Shown here: positions 19,893 to 30,000 of the stretch, in pieces
Layout: every line of letters starts with the position of its first letter
How positions within the stretch are numbered: the first letter of the stretch is position 1
Position numbers and translations under genes: made by a program
Origin: Burkholderiales bacterium
Lineage (GTDB): Bacteria > Pseudomonadota > Gammaproteobacteria > Burkholderiales > SG8-41
DNA length: 64,000 bases
Assembly (NCBI GenBank): GCA_019744975.1
Contig: JAIETP010000014.1
Location: forward strand, 124,001 to 188,000
Reading direction: 5' to 3'
The notes under the pieces: model-generated
The model's database searches: none
The model's input: the letters and a program-made list of their open reading frames with translations, nothing else
Told to the model about the DNA's origin: nothing

Positions 19893-20439
19893 TGACCATG
19901 CGGATGCGCTGGCCGCGCTGCGTCAGCTCCAGTTGCCGCGGCATGATGCCTTCGCCGGTTTCAGGATAGACATAACGAATATTCCAGCCCTCCTGCTCCA
20001 GCAGCAACAGCCGGCCGCGGGCATCGCGGTTAACGGTTGCAGCCGCGCTGCCCGGCACTGTTGAGCCACGAATCCAGTGCTGCAATTGGGCGATGGGCAG
20101 CGGCCAGCCCAGCGCCTGGAGCGTCAGCCCCTCGACCGACATCGCATGGTATTCCCGTTGATCCGCCGCGGTGAGCTTGGCGCCTCCGGCGTCAGTGCTG
20201 ATGTAGGCCAGCGTCTGTCCGACCGGCGACATCAGCCAGATCTCGTTGTCGGCCGCGCCATGACGCCAGCGGAAATTGGCGGAAAATGAGCGGCCATCGC
20301 CGCTGGCCAGCATCCGCCCGAGAATGTCGAAAGGTTCCGCCGCCGGAACGGATGCGCCGGGATTGAACAGCATTGCACAACCGGCGCAGAGCAGCGTCGC
20401 AGCGCCCGCCGCCAGCAACCGGGCGACGCGAAAATTCAT
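19849..20439 (-). CDS. lolB: outer membrane lipoprotein LolB
   Basis: lipobox LLCAGC; sequence and position between ispE and a TPR protein typical of lolB. Confidence 0.85.
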   Translation of the reverse strand: MNFRVARLLAAGAATLLCAGCAMLFNPGASVPAAEPFDILGRMLASGDGRSFSANFRWRHGAADNEIWLMSPVGQTLAYISTDAGGAKLTAADQREYHAMSVEGLTLQALGWPLPIAQLQHWIRGSTVPGSAAATVNRDARGRLLLLEQEGWNIRYVYPETGEGIMPRQLELTQRGQRIRMVIDEWRDELRLQGGG

Positions 20440-22214
20440 TGGGCTGATTGCAGAACGACGGGGGCGAGGCGTTTGACGGTGCTTTGCAGCACTTCGTTTT
20501 TGGGATGGTCGCGCAAGGCATCCGTCCATACCTTGCGCGCTTCCGCCTGCCGTCCGAGCAGCCACAACACCTCGCCGAGATGGGCGGCGATTTCACCATC
20601 GGGCCGCAACTCGAATGAACGCTGCAGATAACCCAGTGCTTCCTGATTCCGCCCCAGGCGATGCAGCACCCAACCCAGGCTGTCGAGGATGAACGGATCC
20701 TCGGGCGCGAGTTTGTGCGCGGTCTCGATCAGTTCGCGGGCTTCGGGCAAACGCTGGTTGCGGTCGGCGAGCGTGTAGCCCAGTGCATTGTAGGCATGCG
20801 CATGGGTCGGCCGCATCGCGATGACCTTGCGCAGGTTGGTCTCGAGCACATCGATGCGGTTGACTTTCTCCGCCGCCATCGCGTGGTCATACAGCAGATC
20901 CGGCGAATCCGGCGAGCGAGCGACAGCGGCACCCAGAAAATCAAAAGCCTCCTGGTAGGCATTGGCATCACGCAACAGGCCGGCCTCGGCCAGCGTGAGC
21001 TGGGTGCGCTGCTGTGCGTCGCCGGCCTCGACGGCCTGCAGGTGACGGCGCGCCTCGGCAAGTTTGCCCTGCTTCGCCAGCACACCGGCATAACGGGCCT
21101 GCGCGGCCACAAACTGCGCGCCGTGCGTAACACCGGCATACCACTTCAGCGCCTCGTCGTCGCGCTTCAGTTCCTCGTTGACCTGGCCCAGGTACATGCG
21201 CACCGTATCCGGATCCTTATGACCGATTTCCAGTGCGCGCCGCAATTGCGCTTCGGCAGCGACGTAATCCTTGGCCTGCATCGACAGCGTCGCCACCGCC
21301 ATCGTGATCTCGGCGTTGTTCGGCGCTTCGCCGAGCAAGGCCTCAAACTGTTTGCGTGCCTCGGGAAACCGCCGCGCGGTGACCAGCATGCGGGCATAGT
21401 TCATTCGCACATCGCGCGCATTCGGATTTGCCTTGACGAAATCGCCAAGAAAACTGATCGCTTCGTCGGACGAACTGCGTTGCAGGGCCTGCGCCTGGAA
21501 CAGCGCGGCGAGTTCCCAGCCGGGCCTGAGTTTGAGCGCCTCGCGGGCAGCGTCGAGCGCCGCCTGCTGATCATTGGCGTTCCACGCCGCCTGGGCTGTC
21601 GCGAGACTGGCTTCCGGAACCTGCGGATACTTCGCCGCCAGCGTGCGCAGCAGCTTGTGTATTGCCGGCTTGTCCGGATGACCCGCCACCAGAGTCGATA
21701 TCTGCAGGAAATTCTGCCCGACGTGTTCCGGATCGGCGGCCAGCCATTTTTCGAGATGGGGCACTGCGTCGTCCAGCCGCGATTGATTGACCAGCAACGC
21801 GATCACCGTCTGGCGCGCCCGCGCCGACTCGGGATCGGCCTGCAGCCACAAGGTCGCCGCCTCCAGTGCCGCGGGGAGGAAACGTGCATTCCACGCGACC
21901 TCCGCGGCACGGCGCGCAAGCCGCGGATCTTTGGTTTCGCGCGCGACCTCGAGGAAGGCCGGCACCGCAACATGCGGCTGGCCGCGCTGGATCGCGATCT
22001 CGGCCAGGGTGATCTTGAACAGGATGGTTTCGCTCAACTCGACGTTGGGCAGGGGCGCGGCCCGCTGCGCGGGCAATTGCGTCACCACCTTCGGCAAAGG
22101 TTTGGCCACAGGCGTGGCAGCAACGGCCGGCGCCGCATCCTTTTGCAGCGGCGGCTGTGCACAGGCAGCCAAAGCGAGGCAGGCGGTGAGCGCTAGGGTT
22201 CTGGTCAGATTCAT
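20436..22214 (-). CDS. TPR-repeat lipoprotein
   Basis: lipobox ALAACAQ; multiple TPRs including AYNALGYTLADRNQRLPEARELIETAHKLAPEDPFILDSLGWVLHRLGR. Confidence 0.88.
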   Translation of the reverse strand: MNLTRTLALTACLALAACAQPPLQKDAAPAVAATPVAKPLPKVVTQLPAQRAAPLPNVELSETILFKITLAEIAIQRGQPHVAVPAFLEVARETKDPRLARRAAEVAWNARFLPAALEAATLWLQADPESARARQTVIALLVNQSRLDDAVPHLEKWLAADPEHVGQNFLQISTLVAGHPDKPAIHKLLRTLAAKYPQVPEASLATAQAAWNANDQQAALDAAREALKLRPGWELAALFQAQALQRSSSDEAISFLGDFVKANPNARDVRMNYARMLVTARRFPEARKQFEALLGEAPNNAEITMAVATLSMQAKDYVAAEAQLRRALEIGHKDPDTVRMYLGQVNEELKRDDEALKWYAGVTHGAQFVAAQARYAGVLAKQGKLAEARRHLQAVEAGDAQQRTQLTLAEAGLLRDANAYQEAFDFLGAAVARSPDSPDLLYDHAMAAEKVNRIDVLETNLRKVIAMRPTHAHAYNALGYTLADRNQRLPEARELIETAHKLAPEDPFILDSLGWVLHRLGRNQEALGYLQRSFELRPDGEIAAHLGEVLWLLGRQAEARKVWTDALRDHPKNEVLQSTVKRLAPVVLQSAQ

Positions 22215-22324
22215 CGGATGATTGGGTGGCTGGCGGATGAATGGCGCGGCAGCGCCAAGTTTCCGGATGCGCAATGCGCAAACGCCTTCATAATGAGTCC
22301 CATATTAGGTATATTCGATGCTTA

Positions 22325-22414
22325 CTACAAGACCGCTTGTTACAAGCCCTCTTGTTACAAGCCCTCTTATCACAAGTCCGCTTATCACAAGCCCGCTTAT
22401 CACAAGGCAAGTTG
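22325..22414. repeat. six degenerate 15-bp tandem repeats upstream of the ABC transporter ATPase gene
   Basis: CTACAAGACCGCTTG|TTACAAGCCCTCTTG|TTACAAGCCCTCTTA|TCACAAGTCCGCTTA|TCACAAGCCCGCTTA|TCACAAGGCAAGTTG. Confidence 0.9.
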
Positions 22415-22442
22415 CCATCCGGCAATACCGCTCAAGACGTTG

Positions 22443-23387
22443 ATGATTCCCACCGACCCCGCTTTGACCATCTGCGCCAGGGGTCTATCCCGCCGCTTCG
22501 GTACGCATATCGCCGTCAAAGCCCTCGATCTGGATGTGCGCCGCGGCGAAGTGCTCGGCCTGCTCGGCCCCAACGGTGCCGGCAAAACCACGACGATGCA
22601 GATGTTGACCGGTAATCTGGCGCCGAGTGCCGGAGAAATCCGCATTTGTGATATCGATTTGCTGGAAAAACCCACCCAGGCCAAGGCGCGCATCGGTTAT
22701 CTGCCGGAAACCCCGCCGCTGTACCGGGAATTGAACGTCCGTGAATATCTCGACCTGGCCGCCAGGCTGCATCGCGTACCGAAAGCCGGACGTGCCGCCG
22801 CCGTCGCCAGCGCGATGGCGCGCTGCGGCCTCACCGACACCGGCCGCAAACTGATCGGCACCCTGTCCAAGGGCTACCAGCAGCGCGTCGGCATTGCCCA
22901 GGCCATCGTGCACGAGCCCGATGTAATCATTCTTGATGAACCCACGGTCGGCCTGGATCCCAACCAGATCCTCGACATTCGCGCACTGATCCGCGAACTC
23001 GGCAGCAAACACAGCGTCATCCTGTCCACGCACATCCTGCCGGAAGTCGAGGCGGTGTGTGACCGCGTACAAATCATGCATCACGGTGAAGTGGTGTTCA
23101 GCAACACCATCGCCGGCCTGCGCGATTTGCAGCGCGGCCGCACGGTCACCATCAGCCTGCACCGCCCGCCCGACATCCATGCGCTGCGCGCCATCGCCGG
23201 TGTCGCCGGCGTGGAGGCGGCGGGCGAAGGCCGTTTCAACATCCAGTTCGCGCCCGACAGCGATCCCTCGGAAGCACTGGTCGCCACTGCGGGGGCCAAT
23301 GACTGGGGCCTCTACCAGCTCACGCCGGCACACAGCAGCCTTGAAGATGTGTTCGTGCAACTGACACGACAGGTGGAGCCCTCATGA
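22443..23387 (+). CDS. ABC transporter ATP-binding protein (GldA/NosF-like)
   Basis: GLLGPNGAGKTTTMQML, LSKGYQQRVGIAQAIVHEPDVIILDEPTVGLDP; likely start MIPTDPALT, ORF extends upstream to 22218. Confidence 0.92.
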   Translation: MIPTDPALTICARGLSRRFGTHIAVKALDLDVRRGEVLGLLGPNGAGKTTTMQMLTGNLAPSAGEIRICDIDLLEKPTQAKARIGYLPETPPLYRELNVREYLDLAARLHRVPKAGRAAAVASAMARCGLTDTGRKLIGTLSKGYQQRVGIAQAIVHEPDVIILDEPTVGLDPNQILDIRALIRELGSKHSVILSTHILPEVEAVCDRVQIMHHGEVVFSNTIAGLRDLQRGRTVTISLHRPPDIHALRAIAGVAGVEAAGEGRFNIQFAPDSDPSEALVATAGANDWGLYQLTPAHSSLEDVFVQLTRQVEPS

Positions 23388-24154
23388 TTTTCACCATTGC
23401 CGGCAAGGAATTGCGCACCTTGTTCACGTCACCGCTGGCATGGCTGGTGCTCACCGTCGTGCAAGTCGTGCTCGGTTACGGTTTCCTGAAACGTCTCGAC
23501 GATTTTCTGCAGGTCCAGTCCCAGCTGGCGCAAATGGCCAGCCCGCCCGGCATCACCGAACTGGTCGCCGCACCCACTTACGCCACCGCCGCCGCGATGC
23601 TGCTGTTTGCGGTGCCGCTGCTGGCGATGCGCATGATCGCCGAGGAGCGCCGCAACCAGACACTGACGCTGCTGCTGTCGGCGCCGGTGTCGATGTCGGA
23701 AATCGTCCTCGGCAAATTCGCCGGCCTGATGTCCTTCCTGTTGATCATCGTGCTGCTGGTGCTGGCCATGCCGCTGCTGCTGATGACCGGCACCCGCCTC
23801 GACTTCGGCCTGCTCGCCGGACTGACACTGGCACTGCTGCTGCTCGCGGCGAGTTTTTCCGCGGTCGGCCTTTATGCCTCGAGCCTGACCGCGCAGCCAA
23901 TGGCCGCCGCGCTGCTCGGCTTCGGCATGCTGCTGGCGATGCTGTTCATGGGTGAGACCGCCGGCGACAGCCTGCGCGCCCGCGGCTGGCAGGTGCCGGC
24001 GGCATTTGCCCAGGTGTTTTCACCGCTGAAAAATTTCGAGCCGTTGGGCCGGGGCATCATCGACAGTTATGCCATCGCCTGTTCGTTGCTGCTGACGGCG
24101 GCTTTCCTGATACTCGCCATCCGTCGCCTCGACGGCCGGCGCCTGCGGGGATAA
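23384..24154 (+). CDS. ABC-2 type permease (GldF-like)
   Basis: six TM segments, 4-nt overlap with the upstream ATPase gene. Confidence 0.87.
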   Translation: MIFTIAGKELRTLFTSPLAWLVLTVVQVVLGYGFLKRLDDFLQVQSQLAQMASPPGITELVAAPTYATAAAMLLFAVPLLAMRMIAEERRNQTLTLLLSAPVSMSEIVLGKFAGLMSFLLIIVLLVLAMPLLLMTGTRLDFGLLAGLTLALLLLAASFSAVGLYASSLTAQPMAAALLGFGMLLAMLFMGETAGDSLRARGWQVPAAFAQVFSPLKNFEPLGRGIIDSYAIACSLLLTAAFLILAIRRLDGRRLRG

Positions 24155-24156
24155 CG

Positions 24157-25518
24157 ATGCAGATCACCCGCAACCTGCGCTGGCAGCTTGCCGTCCAGAG
24201 CGGCGTATTCGTCGTGCTGCTGGCGCTACTGGTCGCACTGCTCGCATGGGTCGCCCATGAATACCGCGCGGAACGCGATGTCACGCGCAGCGCGCGCAAC
24301 TCACTGTCGGCGGCCACCATCGGCGCATTGCAGCAGATGCAGGGGCCATTGCGCGTCACCGCTTTCGCGGTGCGCCAGGATGCGAGCGGCGCCAACATCC
24401 ACAAGCTGATCGAGGAGCGCGTACGCACCTACAAACGCGCCAAACGTGACCTTGAATTGCAGCTGATCGATCCGCGCGAACAGCCCAAGCTGGCGGCGGA
24501 AGCCGGCTTGCGTACACCCAATGCGCTGGTCATTGAATACCAGCGGCGCCAGGAACAGATTCCGCTCAATGAATTCAATGAGCAGAATTTTGCCAACGCG
24601 CTGGTGCGCCTGCTGCGTGGCGCCAACAGCCTCGTGTTGTGGCTGGACGGCCACGGCGAGCGCAAGCTCGAAGGTCCCGCCAACCACGACCTTGGCAGTT
24701 TCGGCCTGCAGTTGCGTGAAAAAGGTTTCAGCGTCAGCAGCATCAACCTCGGCGTCGCCCAGGAAGTGCCGGCCAACGCGGCGCTGCTGGTGATCACCCA
24801 CCCGCAGGTCGACCTGCAGCCGGCGGAAATCGAAAAACTGCTGAACTATATCGACCGCGGCGGCAACCTGCTGTGGCTGATTGATACCGAACCTTTGCGG
24901 GGGCTGCAGCCGCTCGCCGAAAAACTCGGACTGGTGCTGACCCCGGGCACCGTCATCGATCCTGCCTTGGCGCCGCGCAGCGGTCCGCCGGTATTCGCCG
25001 TCGCCGCAAATTACGCGCGGCACGTGGTAGTCGGCACGCTGCAATACAACACCCTGTTCCCCCATGCCCGCCAGATCGGCGCCGACGACGGCGGTGGATG
25101 GCGCGTCACCCCGCTGATCGACGTGGCACCCCGCGGTTGGGTGGAAACCGGCAAACTCGACGCCAAATCCACATTCGACAAATCCCGCGACTTCCCCGGC
25201 CCGATCAACATCGCCAGCGCGTTCGAACGCACGGTCGGAGACCGCGAGCAACGTGTGATCGTCGTCGGCACCGGGCATTTCCTGTCGAACAGTTTCCTTG
25301 GCAACGGCGGCAACCTGGCACTCGGCACCGGAATGTTCAACTGGCTCGCCGGCGAAGACGCGCTGGCGGCCATCGACCCGCGCCCCGCCGCCGACACCCG
25401 GCTCGACATCGACAGCACCCAGCTCCACCTGATCGCGTTTGCCGTGCTGTTCCTGCTGCCGCTGACCTTCGCAATCACCGGCGGTGTGGTCTGGTGGCGC
25501 CGGCGCAACGCGGCCTGA
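24157..25518 (+). CDS. Gldg/ABC-2-associated periplasmic domain protein (GldG-like)
   Basis: N- and C-terminal TM segments; SLVLWLDGHGERKLEGPANHDLGSFGLQLREKGFSV; directly follows the permease. Confidence 0.82.
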   Translation: MQITRNLRWQLAVQSGVFVVLLALLVALLAWVAHEYRAERDVTRSARNSLSAATIGALQQMQGPLRVTAFAVRQDASGANIHKLIEERVRTYKRAKRDLELQLIDPREQPKLAAEAGLRTPNALVIEYQRRQEQIPLNEFNEQNFANALVRLLRGANSLVLWLDGHGERKLEGPANHDLGSFGLQLREKGFSVSSINLGVAQEVPANAALLVITHPQVDLQPAEIEKLLNYIDRGGNLLWLIDTEPLRGLQPLAEKLGLVLTPGTVIDPALAPRSGPPVFAVAANYARHVVVGTLQYNTLFPHARQIGADDGGGWRVTPLIDVAPRGWVETGKLDAKSTFDKSRDFPGPINIASAFERTVGDREQRVIVVGTGHFLSNSFLGNGGNLALGTGMFNWLAGEDALAAIDPRPAADTRLDIDSTQLHLIAFAVLFLLPLTFAITGGVVWWRRRNAA

Positions 25519-25525
25519 CCGCGGC

Positions 25526-26398
25526 ATGAAACGCGGCTGGCTGCTGAATATCGCCCTGTTTGCTGCGGTGGCGGCATTGGGGATTTTCGTCTGGCTGAAT
25601 CCCTCCCGCGAAGAACAGGCGAAACAACCGCTGTCGACGCTGCAGCCCGCGCAGGCCCGGCGCATCACGCTGGAACGCCCCGCCCAGCCGGCCGTCACCC
25701 TGGAACGTCGTGATGCGCAATGGCAGATCACCACGCCGCTGAAGGCCCGCGCCGACGAATTCCAGGTACTGCGCATGCTGACCATCCTCGAAGCACAACC
25801 GACGCTGCAAATGCCGGCCACTGACCTGGAACGTTTCGACCTGCAATCGCCGGCGGCCCTGCTGACCATTGATGGGGTGGAGTACGCCTTCGGCGGCATC
25901 AACACCGTCACCCGCGAACAGTACGTACAACGCGGCGACACGGTGTATGCGGTCGCGCTGCGCCATGGCGCGGGACTGCCCGCCAATGCGCTGGCGCTGG
26001 TGCGTCGTGTGCTGCTCGCCGAACAGGAACAACCGGTGGCCATGACCCTGCCCGGATTCAGCCTCAGCCAGAAAGAGGGGCGATGGACACTGACACCGCC
26101 GGCGGATACCAGCCAGGATGATTTGCAGCGTTATGTCGATCAGTGGCGCCACGCCTCCGCCGCCCAGGCGGAACCCTATGACCAACGACCGCCGCTGGCT
26201 GAAATCCGCATCACGCTGCGCGACGGCAGGGCGCTGGAGTTCGGCGTGCTGCAACGCGCCCCGCAACTGGTGTTGTGGCGGCGTGATACCGGTTTGCAGT
26301 ACCTGTTTCTGGAAGCCGCCGGACGCGCGTTATTGAGCAAACCGGGAGCGCCACTGACACCGGCCTCCACCTCCGACCCTCTAAAAAATAATAAATAA
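25526..26398 (+). CDS. DUF4340 domain-containing protein
   Basis: N-terminal TM; domain-like repeats (ITLERPAQPAVTLERRDAQWQITTPLKARAD); follows the GldG-like gene. Confidence 0.8.
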   Translation: MKRGWLLNIALFAAVAALGIFVWLNPSREEQAKQPLSTLQPAQARRITLERPAQPAVTLERRDAQWQITTPLKARADEFQVLRMLTILEAQPTLQMPATDLERFDLQSPAALLTIDGVEYAFGGINTVTREQYVQRGDTVYAVALRHGAGLPANALALVRRVLLAEQEQPVAMTLPGFSLSQKEGRWTLTPPADTSQDDLQRYVDQWRHASAAQAEPYDQRPPLAEIRITLRDGRALEFGVLQRAPQLVLWRRDTGLQYLFLEAAGRALLSKPGAPLTPASTSDPLKNNK

Positions 26399-26421
26399 AA
26401 ACAAATACTTATAGTCGATCC

Positions 26422-27255
26422 GTGCCTGAACTACCGGAAGTCGAAACCACCCGCCGCGGACTGGCATCTGCCGTGGAACAACAGCACATCGTGCGCGCCG
26501 TGGTGCGCCATCGCGGCATGCGCCAGCCGGTGCCGCGCGGCCTGGAACGCAAACTCGCTGGCGCGCATGTCACGGCGCTGTCACGCCGCGGCAAGTACCT
26601 GTTGTTCCATTGCAAACCGGCGGACGCTGCGGCGGGGACATTGATCGTGCATCTCGGCATGTCCGGCCGGTTGTGGCTGGTCGATACCGCGACGCCGGCG
26701 GAAAAACATGATCACTTCGACCTTGAGTTCGACAACCGTCGTATCGTGCGCCTGCGCGATCCGCGCCGCTTCGGCCTGGTGTTGTGGCAAACAGGCGATC
26801 CGCTGCAGCATCCACTGCTCACCGCCATCGGCCCCGAGCCGCTGACGACGGATTTCGACGGCGCAGTACTGCACCGCACGATACGCACACGCAGCACCGC
26901 GATCAAACTCGCGATCATGGACAGCCATGTCGTCGCCGGTGTCGGCAACATCTACGCCAATGAAGCGCTGTTCCGCGCCGGCATCGATCCGCGCACGCCG
27001 GCGCAACGCATCAGCCGCGCGCGCTGTGACGCGCTGGCGGAACAAATCAAGCAGACCCTGGCAGAGGCGATCACGGCAGGCGGCAGCTCTCTGCGCGATT
27101 ATGTCGGCAGCGACGGCATGGCGGGAAATTTCCAGAACCGGTTTCTGGTCTACGGCCGCGCCGGAGAACCCTGCACGCGTTGCGGCGCGATCATCCGTGA
27201 ATTGCGCCAGGCGCAACGAGCGACTTGTTACTGCCCGGCCTGTCAACGGCGTTAA
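26422..27255 (+). CDS. mutM: formamidopyrimidine-DNA glycosylase MutM
   Basis: PELPEVETTRRGL N-terminus (GTG start), C-terminal CTRCGAIIRELRQAQRATCYCPACQ zinc finger. Confidence 0.97.
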   Translation: MPELPEVETTRRGLASAVEQQHIVRAVVRHRGMRQPVPRGLERKLAGAHVTALSRRGKYLLFHCKPADAAAGTLIVHLGMSGRLWLVDTATPAEKHDHFDLEFDNRRIVRLRDPRRFGLVLWQTGDPLQHPLLTAIGPEPLTTDFDGAVLHRTIRTRSTAIKLAIMDSHVVAGVGNIYANEALFRAGIDPRTPAQRISRARCDALAEQIKQTLAEAITAGGSSLRDYVGSDGMAGNFQNRFLVYGRAGEPCTRCGAIIRELRQAQRATCYCPACQRR

Positions 27256-27270
27256 TACACCAGGGCGGCG

Positions 27271-28028
<758 letters not shown>

Positions 28029-28036
<8 letters not shown>

Positions 28037-28592
28037 TTTCTACCCGTTTCAACAGTTGATGGCTGACCTGGCCTGCACGCCCACTTTTCACCACTTCCCA
28101 ACCGTCGAGCGCGGCCAGCGGTTGTGCGCGCTCACAATACACAAGTCCGCCGGAAGCCAGTTGCCGTGGCAACCGCGCCAGCAACTGCGGCCACAGGTCG
28201 TCGGCAAACGGCGGGTCGAGAAACACGACATGGTAGCAATCATGATGATTCTTCAGGAATTCTAGCGCATCGGCACGCACCGCGGTCACGGCCGTCGCGG
28301 CCAGCCCCTCGCGATTGTCCTGCAATGCCCGCCAGGCCGCGGCATCGTTTTCGACCATGGTCACGCGCCGCGCACCGCGGGATGCCGCCTCGAAGCCCAA
28401 TGCACCGCTGCCGGCAAAAAGATCAAGGCAGTCCCTGCCGGTCAGATCCTGGCCCAGCCAGTTGAACAGGGTTTCACGAACCCGGTCCGGCGTTGGCCGC
28501 AAACCGGGACGATCGGGAAAACGGATGCGTCGGCTGCGCCAGGCGCCGCCGATGATGCGCACTTCGTTTTTGCGCGTTGCGCTGGCGCCCAT
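28029..28592 (-). CDS. rsmD: 16S rRNA (guanine966-N2)-methyltransferase RsmD
   Basis: [59 protein letters not shown]. Confidence 0.95.
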
Positions 28593-28610
28593 GAAAAACT
28601 CCGAAGCCGC

Positions 28611-29954
28611 TCAACGCGCGGCCGGCGCCGTCAGCGTCTGGTCCTTGTCTGCGCCGACCACGACAGTCACCAGCTTTTCCGGATCGACATGTTTCGCAAA
28701 CGCGGCCTTGATGTCGGCGACCGTCACGCGTTCGACATTGCCGACAAAATCCTCCAGATAACTGACCGGCAGGCCGTAGAAGCCGATGACGGCCAGATAC
28801 TCATGAATCTTGCGGTTGCTGTCGATGCGCATCGGAAAACCGCCGACGATGTTCTGCTTGGCCGCCACCAGCTCCTTTTCCGTGGGGCCATTACTGACAA
28901 AATCGCGCAGGGTCTTGCGCGTCACGGCCAATGCCTCGTCGGCCTGGTCGCGGCGGGTCTGCATGCCGATCACAAACGGGCCCGGCACCTGTTGCGGTGA
29001 AAAATAGCTGTACGCCGAATACGCCAGTCCGCGCTTCTGCCGCACTTCTTCGTTGATGCGCGACACAAACCCGCCGCCACCGAGAATGTGGTTGCCGACA
29101 AACAGCGGGAAATAATCCGGATCGCCGCGATGTATGCCCGGCGCGCCCATCAGGATGTGGCTTTGCGTCGCGGGATGCGCCACCACGCGCGTGATCGCGC
29201 GCTCCAGCGGAATCACCTGCGGCAATGCCGGCGCGGCACCGTTGCTGCGCGGCAGGCCGCGGGTCAGCTGTTCGGCAATGGCCCCGGCATCCGCCCGCGA
29301 CACATCCCCCATGATCGCGATCACCGCACGATCCGCCGCGTAGTGTTGCCGGTAAAACGCCAGCAGGTCATCGCGGGTCATGTTGCCGACGGTGTCCACC
29401 TCACCGACAGAGCGCAAGGCGTAGGGGTGTTCGCGGTACACCAGCCGGTAAAACATCCTGCCGGCCTGACTGTCCGGTTTCAGGTCGGCCTCTTTCAGGG
29501 CGCCGATCTGGCGGGCTTTTTCCCGGTTGAGTACCGCCGCCGGGAACGCCGGGGCGCGCAGGATGCGCGCCAGCAGATCCAGTGCCGGCTCGCGTTGCCG
29601 CGGATCGGACAGGGTGCGCAGCGACAATCCTGCACGATCAAAATCGAAACGCCCGCCAAGTGCTGCGCCGATATCGGCGAAGCGACGGGCGATGTCATCC
29701 TCGCCCAAGCCGTCCGCGCCCATGCGCAGCAAGCCGTTGGTCATTGCCGCCACGCCCGCTTTTGCAGCGGTGTCGTAACCGGATCCCGCCGGGAAATCCA
29801 CCGACACATCCAGCATGGGCAGACCCCGGTTCGCAACAAACAGGACTTTGGCGCCGGACGATGTTTGCCATTGTTCGATGGGCAGGATGGCCAGCGCCTG
29901 CTGGGCGACGCACAACAAGGCGGCGGCAAGCGCCGGCCTGATTTTGCTCAGCAT
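28611..29954 (-). CDS. M16 family peptidase-like protein, probably non-catalytic
   Basis: M16 fold regions (TPVT-like FPAGSGYDTAAKAGVAAM..., LGGGGFVSRINEEVRQKRGLAYSAYS) but no HxxEH; likely start MLSKIRPALAAALL, ORF open to 30011. Confidence 0.85.
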   Translation of the reverse strand: MLSKIRPALAAALLCVAQQALAILPIEQWQTSSGAKVLFVANRGLPMLDVSVDFPAGSGYDTAAKAGVAAMTNGLLRMGADGLGEDDIARRFADIGAALGGRFDFDRAGLSLRTLSDPRQREPALDLLARILRAPAFPAAVLNREKARQIGALKEADLKPDSQAGRMFYRLVYREHPYALRSVGEVDTVGNMTRDDLLAFYRQHYAADRAVIAIMGDVSRADAGAIAEQLTRGLPRSNGAAPALPQVIPLERAITRVVAHPATQSHILMGAPGIHRGDPDYFPLFVGNHILGGGGFVSRINEEVRQKRGLAYSAYSYFSPQQVPGPFVIGMQTRRDQADEALAVTRKTLRDFVSNGPTEKELVAAKQNIVGGFPMRIDSNRKIHEYLAVIGFYGLPVSYLEDFVGNVERVTVADIKAAFAKHVDPEKLVTVVVGADKDQTLTAPAAR

Positions 29955-30000
29955 ATTTTTACTCAACCCATTTCCGCGCAGCACATTCCTGTTTAACACC

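Noticed and set aside
20661-22196. 511-aa plus-strand ORF
   Set aside because: Antisense to the TPR lipoprotein gene with clear lipobox and TPRs.
22218-22442. N-terminal extension of the ABC ATPase ORF as a confirmed coding region
   Set aside because: Consensus ATPase N-terminus begins at about 22443; the upstream part is repeat-derived, so I report it only as a finding, not as CDS.
24301-26043. 580-aa minus-strand ORF
   Set aside because: Antisense to the GldG-like and DUF4340 genes, which fit the operon; no domain evidence.
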